Positions 35,101 to 47,100 of a stretch of DNA of 64,000 bases are shown one piece after another. Position numbers and translations under genes: made by a program. Numbering within the stretch: the first letter of the stretch is position 1; each line of letters opens with the position of its first letter. The notes under the pieces are model-generated. The model saw only the letters and a program-made list of their open reading frames with translations, was not told the origin of the DNA and searched no databases. The DNA comes from Brachypodius melanocephalos (lineage: Eukaryota; Chordata; Aves; Passeriformes; Pycnonotidae): positions 488,089-552,088 of the forward strand of contig VZSR01000386.1 of the NCBI GenBank assembly GCA_013398615.1. Direction: 5' to 3'.

Positions 35101-38100
35101 CAAAGCTGGGTTTTTCCTACCCCCGATTACTTCCACAATCTGGTTCACCACACAGCCCTGGTACAAACAGGGAAAGGGGATTGTTGGTGGCGCAGAAAGG
35201 GAACAAACAGCAGGACTGGGGGTGCAGAAGGACTGCATTCATTGCAGTATTGCTGCCAAAATAAGTGTCTGCAGAACCCCATCTTCAGTAGCACAACCTG
35301 AGCGAGAGCATGAAGCCAACCCTGTGCCGTTTGCTGACACAGGTGCTGGCTGATCGTTGCTCCTGAAGAAAGCTGTTGGGTGAAAAACCTCACAGAGGCA
35401 TTGCAAAAACTGTCGGAAAATTTTCTCTGCCTGTTGTCATGGCAATTGCCTCACGTGGCTGCAGGGATGGGTGGAAATCCCGTTCCTCCCGTGTTTATTC
35501 CGTGTCGCCTCATGACATGGGAAAAGCAGATTATGACTATTAATCAGGTACTCAGCAGTAACACAAAGTCCCAGCCTGAGGTTACCTTGTGCTAAACTCT
35601 TCCAAAAGACACAATAAAAGCCCCAAAAACCTCCCAGGGGTTTGTGGGACCGAGGCTGCAAGAGGGAGATCCCGTGGGGACTTCTCCTCGTGGCGCAGTG
35701 ACAGTGTCACTGCAACAGGCAAGGGGCACATCTGCTGCTTTACCAGAGGGACAAGGACAGGCCATGGAAAAACATCCTGGGAGAAAGAGGAGTGTGAGGA
35801 GAGCAAGGCAGAGGGAAGCAGGGCTGTGTTCTGAGACTCTTACACGAGGCCTGATCCCCGTTGGTCTTCAGGGCTATGTCGTTCCTCTCCTGACGCCCCT
35901 TAGTGCCAGAGATCTCTTCCATCTTGTGGATTTCTGACAAGCACAGCTTGGGATTGTAATGGAAGAAGAGTTTGCCTCGTGCAATAGTGAGGTTGTGTTT
36001 GCTCCAGTCCCAGAGCTGGCGAAGATTCTGGTTGTCCAAGGCATAAAAAGAATAATTCCTGAAAGCAGAAGAATGAAAACATGGGTTGGGAGGAGATGCA
36101 TGAGAAACTCTTTTTGCACTAATCCAGACACCAAAGAAAAATGAATGTAAATTGTCTGCCCTGGTAGGGGCACAAGCCACGGGCAAAGGAACATTTAAAA
36201 ATAACTTGGGAATTGTTTCCCAATACAAATCACCCTGATAGAACTGGTACTCCTTGTACTTCAGAGCATTCAAATAAAGCATCTTTTGAGAGAACTCACC
36301 CAGCTTCGAGTGTCTCTCCTCTAATCAGATGGAGTTTCCGAAAAAAAGAAAGAGAAACCAAGGCGTAAGAGCGGCGAATTTTGAGGTACCCTGAGATTTC
36401 TTCTATCAAGCCAAGGTTCGCTTCCAGCTCAGCTGCTATGTTATCTACGGAGAGGAAGACATTGGGAAGAGTTTTTTGGTGTCACACAGAGAGAGCCACC
36501 CACACCGGAGCCCAAACACATTCAACAATTGCTTTATGTCAATTCACGAGAACTCGCAAAAATCAATTAACCAAAAACGTCCAACGAAAGCCTTTGCTTC
36601 GTGCTGATTTCTCTGAGACTTGAGGGGGGTCCCAGCCAAGGGAAGAGCCCCAGCTGAGGGCAGAGCCCCTTTCCCTGGCTGCCTGCCCACTCCCCAGCCA
36701 TGCCCACTTACTTCCCCCGCGGATGTTGATGACCAGGCTGCCGTTCACCACCGTGCAGCCCCGCAGCTCCTGCGCCGACGTCACCGAGTCGATCGTCTTC
36801 TCCTTGCCGAAGTCACACACCTTGGGGCAGGGCCCTGCACAGGGCGTGCAGTGCAGGCTGCAAAACAGCACAGCACGGGGGCAGGGGTGAGGCAGGATGG
36901 CCCCAGCAATGCCCAGAAGCAGAGTGATGGATCTGAAGTGACGATATGCCATGGGGTTCACTTGAGCACTTAGGAACTCCAAGGAGAGTCACAGAATCAT
37001 GGAATGGTTTGGGTTAGAAGCCACCTCAAAGCTCATCCCATCTCAACCCCTTTCCACACCTTCTGCTGGAGCAGGTTGCTCCAAGCCCCGTCCAACCCGG
37101 CCTTGAAAATAACTGCTGATAAATTTAAATGGTCTTAAATTGTACTTCAAACGCGAGTCATTCCATCCCTTCCTACATAACGAAATGAAATGAGTGAATT
37201 ATTGTGAAGATGAAACTGGCCACGGTGCTGCCCAGTGCTCTCCATCCCAGGGGTTTCAAGATAACAAACCCCAGCCCAGCATTCATCTCAAGATCATTAA
37301 CCAAACATGTAATTGATGAGTGCAGAGCTAGCCCTTCATCTGGGAATCCTCTGATTGAGGACTGCACACAATGTTGCTTTAAAAAAAGGCAAGAATGTGC
37401 TTTGTGCTCTGGGGAAATACTGCTTAAATAGCACGAGCTGATGGCTTGCCCTGGTCACACCACCACAAGAATGTGTTCCCAAGTAGTTCAGAGAAAGAAA
37501 TGCTCTAGGAAAAGCAGGGAGCAGAGCTGTGAGGTCTCACTGGCAGCAGCCTGGAACAGCACAGGAGAGGCCACGGGGCTGTTGCACAAGCAGCACAGCT
37601 ACTTTGGGGGCTGCTTGTCTGTTCTTTCGAAAAGCAAAACAGGAAATGGCATAAAAAGTCCTGTTAAGAGCGAATTCCCTGAAATTATTATGGCAGGAGC
37701 AAATACACGAGAGCACAAAGTGACCAATATTCACGGGAAATCTGACTCACCACAATATAGAATGGTATTGAGGGACAAACAACCAAGTTTTCAGTGATAA
37801 ACAACAGCTCAGCAACATAAATTATTTAATTCGTTTGTCAAAACCCCCCGGGAATAGGCAGAATGGCTGTTCCCTGCTTTGATTCGTGCTGCACTTGTTT
37901 GTTACATCGTGCGTTTATGTCTGGCACAGCTTGAACCTGCTCAATGAAAGTAATTACAGGGATGAGGGACAGATATTCTGAGAACGAGCGCTCCGAGGAC
38001 GCTGCGCTCTCTTCATTAGCCACGACCTCTCCTTGTTGTGCTTTTCCAGCCTGGCTCCCTGGCCTGAGGCTGCTCCAGAGGGGAGGGAAGCAGGGCTGAT

Positions 38101-41100
38101 AAGCCTCCCCACTCTCCCACACTGTTACAGAGAGACCCTTCCAGCTTGTGGATGCTCTTCCTTGTCCTCTCCCTCATCTCCCTTCCCCACTTTTCCCAAA
38201 CTTGAGAGGCAGCAAAGAAAGCCAAGGGAAGAATAAACCACCAGCCCACGGCAGGGAGAGCTTTTAACAGCTTGAATTAGCAAGGTATTAGTTTGTAAAT
38301 CATATTAAAGCAGACCAGGTGATCGCCACGGACGCTCCAACACCACAAACTCCTCCTGCTCTCGACACAGCACTCAAACCCCGCGTCCAAAGGCGAGAAA
38401 AGCCCACTCCAGCCAACCCCCCGGCTTTGCCCAGGTACTCACTTGCTGGAGTTCATGATGTAGCCCGATGGACACTCGTGCACGCACTCGTTGTTGTGGA
38501 TGACGTGGCAGCCGGACTCGCGGGCGTTCTTGCACTTGTTGTGCAGCTCCTGGCAGAAGCCGAAGGTGACGCAGCGCCAGCCCTCGAAGCGGTAGTGCCC
38601 GGGGGGACAGGTGTCCACGCAGAGCCCGTCCAGGTGGAAGTTACGGCAGGCCACGCACTTGCCGGGGTCGTTGGGCTCCGTGCAGTCCCCCAAACACTCG
38701 CTGTGGCAGCACTGCCCGTCCGCGGTGCAGCCCTGGGACTTGCAGGCGGGGGGACAGACTGCCAAGGGAAAAACACCGCGGGCAGGTGAGGGTCACAGCA
38801 GAGCCTGGCCTGGTGTCACCCTGACAGCTCGGGGGGCTGTGACACCCGGCCCTGCTGGCCCCGGGGGCTGCCTTTGAGAGGGGACAACCGTGGAGAGTAA
38901 GCATCTGCCTCATCTCTCACATTTCAGGGCAAATTCTGCCTCGTCTCCAATTGTCAGTGCAAATTCTGCCTCATTTCTATTTGTCAATGCAAATTCTACC
39001 TCACCTCCATCTTTCAGTGCGAATTCTGCCTCATCTCCATCTTTCAGGGCAAATTCTGCCTCATCTCCATTTGTCAGTGTAAATTCTGCCTCATCTCTAT
39101 CTTTCAGGGCAAATTCTGCCTCATCTCCATCTTTCAGGGCAAATTCTGCCTCATCTCCATCTTTCAGGGCAAATTCTGCCTCACCTCCATTTGTCAGTGT
39201 AAATTCTGCCTCATCTACATCTTTCAGGGCAAATTCTACCTCATCTCCACCTTCCAGTGCAGATTCTACCTCATCTCCAATTGTCAGTGCAAATTCTGCC
39301 TCATTTTCACATTTCAGTGCAAATTCTGCCTCATCGCCACTTGTTGGTGTAAATTTTGCCTCACCTCCATCTTTCAGGGCAAATTCTGCCTCATCTCCAC
39401 CTTTCAGTGATAAATTCCACATTTTAAGAATGTTTTTGAGGGGTCTCACCATTCATCCTCACATCTCATCAATGTTCATCTTCAAAAGAAACCTGAGTTT
39501 TCCTGTTCCCTCAGTCCAGCACTGAGAGGCTCCAGGAGAGCCTTGGTGACTCTTGGTGTTATTTCTGAAGCTCAGGAGTGATAAGACTCCACAGCAAAAG
39601 CTTCCCAGCCTGGCACAGCCAATTTCAGCCAGAAGATTCTTGGTTTTCAGTTTGAAAAACTGAAGTTTCCTACAGCAGTACTGCAAATAACACATGTCCC
39701 AACAGCTCTTTTACACAACCCTTCAGCTTTATCAGGATTTGCTTCTCATCTGTCTATCACCTTGTCCCTGGTTTCCTGGAGGAAGCCCTGGCACCAACAC
39801 GAGCTCTTCAGTGACTCTCCCAACAAGTCCACAAAGAAGGGCACCCACGAGTGTTATTGCTTGAGGTTTTTATGGTTTTATTTTTAATTACTCATTAGTT
39901 AGCACGCCACAACACCCTTAATGAGCGGTTTGGGCTTTGAACTCAAAACCAAGCAGAGCAAACACCGTGAGTAACTCGGGGAGGATGAACAAACCCAGAG
40001 GAGCTCCAGGGGAAGGTCAGTCCTGCCCCTCAGCATCTCCACGCTCAGTCTGAGAGGTTCAAACGAGGCTGAAACCATTAAATCCAACTCTAATCCAGAA
40101 CCCACCACGGAACTTCATGTCAAGAAAGAGAACAGAGCTGAAATCAGCACTCCAAGAGCCAACACCAACGCCAAGCAGGGCTTCAGAAGCAGGAAGAAGG
40201 GCTTTAGATGGAGGACAAGGACCTGGGTTTATCCTCACAGCCTTTGAGATCCAACTGTGAATTTCAAGATGCAGATCAAGACACGCCTTTCTCCTCACCA
40301 AACCAGAGGGTTCTGTCTGAGGGAACACCTGAGCAGCTCCTGCCGTCCTGCCTGAGCCCCCCTGGTGAAGGCAGACAGCAATAAATCCTGAATTAACACC
40401 ATCTGCCTCAACATCTCCCCAGCCTTCTGTCCAACACTCACCATCCAGGCAGGAGGGGCTTTGTTTGGGGAGGTCCTGACACAGTGATGTCCAGAGGTGA
40501 AATATTATCTCTAATTTCTGGTTAAGGCACATGAACAGACCAGCAGTGGGACGTGGTCTGGTTTTATCCAGCCAAAGGAGCAGCATTTGGGATCCACAGC
40601 ACAACATGTTTGGATGATTCAATCCCCAGCTGTGTTGGGAAGAAAATCCCCTCCACCCCATGTTAGGAGACTGCAGAATTAAGTGTGTTAAAGCTGTTAA
40701 TGCCATTCTTGGAATAAGCAGCAGTAGATGAGGTAGTAAAGATGAGCAGCCTCTGGTCTGCTCCAGCCCGATAAATCCCTTGAAGAAATATGAAATGGAT
40801 AAAGCTGAAATTCTACCACAAGGACAATTTAATCTCAAATATCTTACTGCTTTCATGTTAGTCCTTCACTGCAGGTGTTTTCTCTGTGCATCACTCATCC
40901 ATTGCAAAAAGCACAGGAATGTGCTTCAAATTAATTTCTTTTCAGGCTGACCACCTTTTTGCCCTTTTCCAGCGACAGGTCTTATTTTGTGAACCTGTCA
41001 CAAACAGTACTTGATTGAAATGCAACAGCCAAACAGCAGGAACCTGCAAGCAACACCTTGCATTAGACTAAATATAAAATGGGAAGCTTCTTTTAAAAAC

Positions 41101-44100
41101 CAGGCTATACATGGATGTTTTAAATGGTTATACATTCCTTACCAGGCCACAGATGAGCACAGTCTAGCAACAGGTATCCTGGCTGCAGAAATACTGGCAA
41201 TAGAAAATTCCAGAATTTAGTCCAAAAACACTATCAAAGTTACTAATTGCAGCCTGGAATATCAAGGTTTATGAGCAGGGGGAAAGCCTGGGCTGTTTCT
41301 CCCATACCTCTCCTGAGACAGAGATGTCCTGCAAGGAATCCTGCACTGGCTGGTTCTTCCCTGGAGCAGGGTCAGCTTCCAGCTGGGAAGCAAAGCTCTG
41401 AAGCAAATGCAGGAATGGTTTGTGAGAGCTGGAGGGTGAGTGCTGCCAGCACAATTCCCACCAGCATTTCCTCCACAAATGCATTTTTCCCTGTCTCTTT
41501 CATGCTCAAGAACTACAAAGTTTAAAGTATCCAAGAGACAGCATCTGTTTTTCCAAGGAGCAGACAGGTAATTGGGAAAAGCCGGCCCTCATGCAAAGCA
41601 CCCGGTGACACATGGCACCTACTTAACATTCTGTCACACAGTATTTTTATTTAATTTGTTATGGAAACTAATCTTCAAAGCCCTGTGCTTATTTACACAT
41701 TTTGAACTCAGCTGCAAGTATTCACAGGGCAGAAACCGCCCGAAGTCTCCACTCTAAAGGTTTTCAGAAGATACAATTAAACTATTTTTAAACCTTTCTT
41801 AACGTTTCTCTTTTTCCTGTTCCTCGAGCTTTTGATGTCTCAAAGACAGCTCAAAGAAAGCAAAGCACCCAAGGCAACAGCTCTTTTTCCATTAAGCACT
41901 CAAGACCAGAAATTGTCAATCACCATTTTGTGCAAATCTTCATTACCCAAGATCCTGAACAGATGTCAGGACATTATCAAAGTCTGCATGCTAGAGAGCA
42001 CCTCAAGCCGTGTAAAACCTCTCCAGAGTATCTTCATTACAGCTTCTTACAACTCTTACTCCAGGTTATGTGACTCAGATGGGCCAGAAATATGGGGTTT
42101 GTTTGGGTTTTTTGCTGCCGCGTTGTGCATTCACTGCAGGTCAACACTGAATGGGTTTGTGCACCTCATTACTCTTCTCCACCGAAATCTGCAGACCCCG
42201 ATAATTGCCATGGCTCACAGAGATTTGCCTTTTTGCACCAAAAAACTGGCTCCCCAGGGAATGGTCCCAGCCCCAAGGCTGCCAGTGCTCCAGGAGCATT
42301 TGGACAATGCTCCCAGGGATGCTCAGGGTGGGATTGTTGGGGTGTTTGTACTTGATCTTTGTGGGTCCCTCCCAAGTCAGGATATTCTGTGATTCTCAGG
42401 GGATCCTTTTGGGAACTCTGGCATGTGGGGAGGCTCAGGGGAGCTTCAGACACGACACCCACAACCCCCAGCCTCTGGTTCAGGCAGTGGGAAACTCTGG
42501 ACAATGAGCACAGGGAAAAAAAATCAACTGCTCCCATTCTTCAGAGAAAGCCTAAAGTGAACTCCACAAACCCAAGCAAGGGGACAAAGGAACAGCTATT
42601 CTGGGTAGGGGCAGAAGCCACCACGCTGCACCACCAAAGCTGCTACAGGGCCATGGGTTCAGCACCAGCACCAGGACAAAGCTGCCCAGCACAGCCACGA
42701 CACCCCCCCACCACATCTGTAGGAAACAGGGGTGTTTAAAACCCCTGTCCCCAAGCTGACAAAGAGCCTGACACTAAAAAACCGGGGGAGAAGCGCAGCG
42801 ACACGAGAGCCTCAAACCCGTTGTTCCAGGGGTTGAATAAATATTTAACTCGCTGCTAGCATGGCTCCCAAGACTGAGGAAACAATGCCTTTCCCAAAGC
42901 TCTCCGATTAGAGATTCAAAGGGACATTTCTTGGTGCTGCTGAGGCTCAGCTTGGGGGGGGACAGGCGGCCGCAGAGTCAGCGCAAAGGAATTTCTACCT
43001 CCGGATCGCTCCCGTGTTTCAGCACTTCCCCGTGCTCCAGGTGGAACAAAACACACTGAGACTGTAAACACATTCCCGAGCCAGCACAGGTAACCAGGAG
43101 ATCACTGTTTAACAGGCAAGTCAATTAAGCTTAAGCAATAAAAACTTCGGTGTTAGGTCTTTTTTCTTGTTTTCTGTTAATGAAACGGTGAGTTGCTCAA
43201 AAAAGAGGGGAAAAACACCACTCAGGATAAGTTTTGCTGTTCCTTTGGGGTTCTCTGCAACTGGGTGTGTTTAAATAGCAACATCCTGGGTGAGCTGAAC
43301 TGGGTGTTCACACAGGTTTGGGCTGGGTAAGAGGAACACGGTTCACTGAGGATAAATTCTAAACCACACGTATGAACATCAATCAAGCCGCTGCACATGT
43401 GCTGTCCAGGCACCACATGGGTTTGGGACTGATTTGTTGCGAATAAAAGTGGTTTTTTGTAGAGTGCAATAACAAGCCCTGTGTGTGTGGATGGGGGTCA
43501 GTGGAGGCAATCCAGTGCCCAGCGGCTGAGCCAGCAGCCAGCAGCAAACTCTCCCCCACACCATCAGCTCCTCTCCCCTGGCTTACACAAACTCTATTTC
43601 CATTACAGACAAGTCAATTAGGAGGCTCCAGATCCAACGGAGTCCAGGACACAAAACAACTGCGGCAGGAGAACCGCCCTCAACCTCAGCCAATGCATTT
43701 GCTGCCTGCGCAGGGGAGGCATCCAACCCAACCGCCCGCTATCTGCACAAGGCAAACAGCCCGAGCCCTGCCAGCTCCCCAGCCAGCCCTGGCCTCCCAC
43801 CACCACCACCACCACCACCTAAAACCTCATCAGCCTAATGCAATTTAATGCCGTTTAATGCAGCTTGAAGGGCTGCCGTGGCTTTTGCAGCGTTTTCTTG
43901 GCGCGGCGTGTTTCTCTAAGCGGGAGGGGAAGGCGGGAGGGAGCCGGCATGAAGCCGGCGTTGCCACGGCTGGCAATGGCTTGTTTTGGCTGGGGATGGC
44001 TTGTTTTGGCTGTGCCACGGCTGGGAATGGCTTGTTTTGGCTGTGCCACGGCTGGCAATGGCTTGTTCTGGCTGTGCCACGGCTGGCAATGGCTTGTTTT

Positions 44101-47100
44101 GGCCGTGCTACAGCTGGCAATGGCTTGTTTTGGCTGGGAATGGCTTTTTTTGGCCGTGTCACGGCTGGGGATGGCTTGTTTTGGCTGTGCCACAGCTAGG
44201 AATGGCTTGTTTTGGCTGTGCCACGGCTGGCGATGGCTTGTTTTGGCTGTGCCACGGCTGCCCTGGTGCCAGGGCTGCCCTGGTGTCACCTTAGATGACG
44301 GGCACACAAAGCCAGAGCCCCACAGAAACAGGATCGCAGCGCTCCGCACGTCCCAGTGGCTTTTTTTTTTTTTTTCTTCCCCCTCCCTCTTACTGTAAAT
44401 GGCTGCGAGATGTGACATATAAATTTATCCCTGCACACGCAGAGTCCTGCTTGAGTTACGGCTGCGGAGGGAACTGTAATTTCATTTCCTAACGGTACAG
44501 TCCCGGCAATGACCTCCGCAGCAATGGGTTCTTGTGGTTCTAAACAAAAACAAAACCAACAAGGAAAGGAAGAAAAAAAAAAGGAAACCCAAGGACTAAT
44601 CACCCCCGGCAGTAACTCCTCAGTGTGTTGCAAGCATGTGATCTTAATTTAGTACTACAGAGCCTGGGCTTGTTTCCTGCTGCAAGTGCTGAGCAGCATT
44701 GCTGCTATGGAAATCCGTATGGGCCTTACTCCTTATAAAATCATGTATGAAATCCTGTTGTACATACGCAGGGTTTTTGATTTGATGGCTTTTGCTCTTT
44801 CTCTTCCCATCAAGAAGACCCCCTAATTCAGTCAGTTGTTAAGTGCCATTTGTCCTGTAAACGTAATTTTTATCCCTAAACCAATTTTTCTTTTTTTTTT
44901 TTTTTTCACTCATGATCATCTACATTCTTGTGAGCATTTATTTGATCGGAACACATCAAGAAAACACCTAATCCCAGTGCATTAACGTATCATAAGGCTG
45001 AAAACAGCTATTAAATTAAGCAAAACTATGTCTAGTGAAAACTAAGTAAAAAAATAAATCTAAAACCCACAGCAGAGTGGGTGGACAGAGGATTGCTGCA
45101 TGAAAACCAATGTACTGCAAACCCCACTGCACTGTGGCTTATTCCTTCAATTATTTCTTCATGTCACAGAGGCCAAAGAGGCAGAAACTTAAACCCCAAA
45201 CGCCACCAGCAGCAGAAACGTGCCTGGGAGGGACAGGGCTGGAGAGCTCCAGTGGACTGTAAAAAGCACAAGGACTTTTGATCGCCTTGGTGACAAACAA
45301 CAGCAGCTCCCCCAGCCCTTCCTGAACCTACAAAATAAATGGAACAACCAGGAGAGAAGAAAAAATAAGAAGTTAACACGGTGATACCAAAATCCTGCCA
45401 GCAACGCCCGGTGTTGGCCGCAGTGGTCAAGCAAAATTCAGGAAATAATCACGAGATGCTGAAGAAATTGAATGTCACTTATTCCCAGAGCTCAGCTGCT
45501 CTAACAACACTCATCCCTCCCTTTTCCCCCAAGACAACCAAGGGACAACCCTTCCAAAAGGCATCGACTCAAGCGCTGTAACCCACAACAAAGGGCTGCG
45601 GTTCTCAGCACCAGCTCGGGAAGGAGCAAGTGCCAAATAAATCCCAGATTTTACAATCAGCACTAAAAGAAAGTGTTATTTATAAAATAAGATATTGTAG
45701 TACATAATGCCATGACCCCTCTGAACTGCAAGCTGGGAACGTTAGGAGGTCTGTATTTACACAGGAACAGATAAAATTAACTGCAGGTGCCTCCCTTCCC
45801 ATGGACAGTGACTTCCAAAAACAACACACTCACTACAACGTCAAGGAAACTCTTCCCATTGACATTTCTCAGGACAACATTACACCTCTTATCTCATCCA
45901 TCAGTAAGGACAAGAAAAAAAAAAAAAAAAACAACCTGTTTCTCTTCCCAACCCTTCCACAAATTACGTGCTCAACTGGAGCTACACGGAATGTCTCAGA
46001 TATTCCAAGCCGGGGCCAAGGTTTGGCCGCTTCCCGCCAGGAACAGTGAGACCCACGGGGATGCTGGACCTGTGAAGATCAGCAAATGTGAGTTTAGACA
46101 AGATAAAAGAGTTTGGAGCCGTGTGCCACCTTGTCCTGCCGTGATAGTGGAGGTCTGTGGAAGAAGTTGTTGAATGGAGATACAGGAAAAGTTTGAGCTC
46201 GGTTGTTTGTAGAGGAAAGGGGCCGATAACAGGAGATCTCTCCAGAAACAGCCTCCTCTGTGCCAACCTTCTGCTGTTTAAACTGAGGAGTAATTCATTA
46301 TCTCCTGCACTACACCTGCTGGTGGGGCATGTCTCTGGAAATACATATTTACTCCGATGTGAATTATGACAAGCAATACGCGAAATGTCGTAAGAGGAGC
46401 TCGCGCGTACGTAGACACACACGTTTTGCTTGTATAATATATAAAATATATGGCAGTCATCTTGATATGGTGAAGCCTGGTGGAGTCATCAAGCTCAATG
46501 GACCCACGATGCCTTTGGTCACTTGTCCTTAATCTTCTTAGGAAGTGACAACCTTTGCAGATGAGTTTCTCCAGCTCCGTGCCGAGGCACAAGGCAGGGC
46601 CCAGGTGTGCAGTCCTGTGTAAATTCAGATCCCGTGGATGGAGTTGGACAGTATCATCGATATCATCTCTTATTTTCAGGGACAGGACTTCTTGGCCTAC
46701 AAACCTCAGCTATGGAAGGCCCTCATCTTCTTCCGCTAAACCCTCATTTCAGGCTCTCATTTTCATGGATTTTTTAGACCTTTCTGTTTTTCTCCCTTGA
46801 AGGTTTTCGCTCCTGCTCTCCTTCGTCACCCCAACTATTTACACACAGAGAACTGGATGTGTACCCCAACTGTTTACACACAGAGGACTGGATGTTTCCT
46901 ACCCAAGTATCCCTAATATTGCCCAGACAGAACAAAGATCAAAGGAACATTTTCCTTTTGTGCATTTTAAGCAGTGGTGTTCACACCATTGCTGCAAACT
47001 GGACTTACAGAGCAAAGCACCTCACGCTGAAAAAAAAAAAAAAAAAAAGAATTAATAAAGAAATTAAAACTCAAGACCAGGTCTGTTTTCATTCTCCTGG

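Noticed and set aside
38319..38789. 156-codon plus-strand open frame
   Set aside because: Antisense of INSR exon 3; the minus strand encodes the conserved cysteine-rich domain.
38910..39452. 180-residue repeat protein (GDEAEFALKD-type units) on the minus strand
   Set aside because: Produced by the 30-bp minisatellite; the opposite strand is equally open and there is no promoter or splice support.
43855..44418. 177- to 187-residue repetitive open frames on both strands
   Set aside because: Produced by the 31-bp minisatellite, whose unit lacks stop codons; several frames are open at once.
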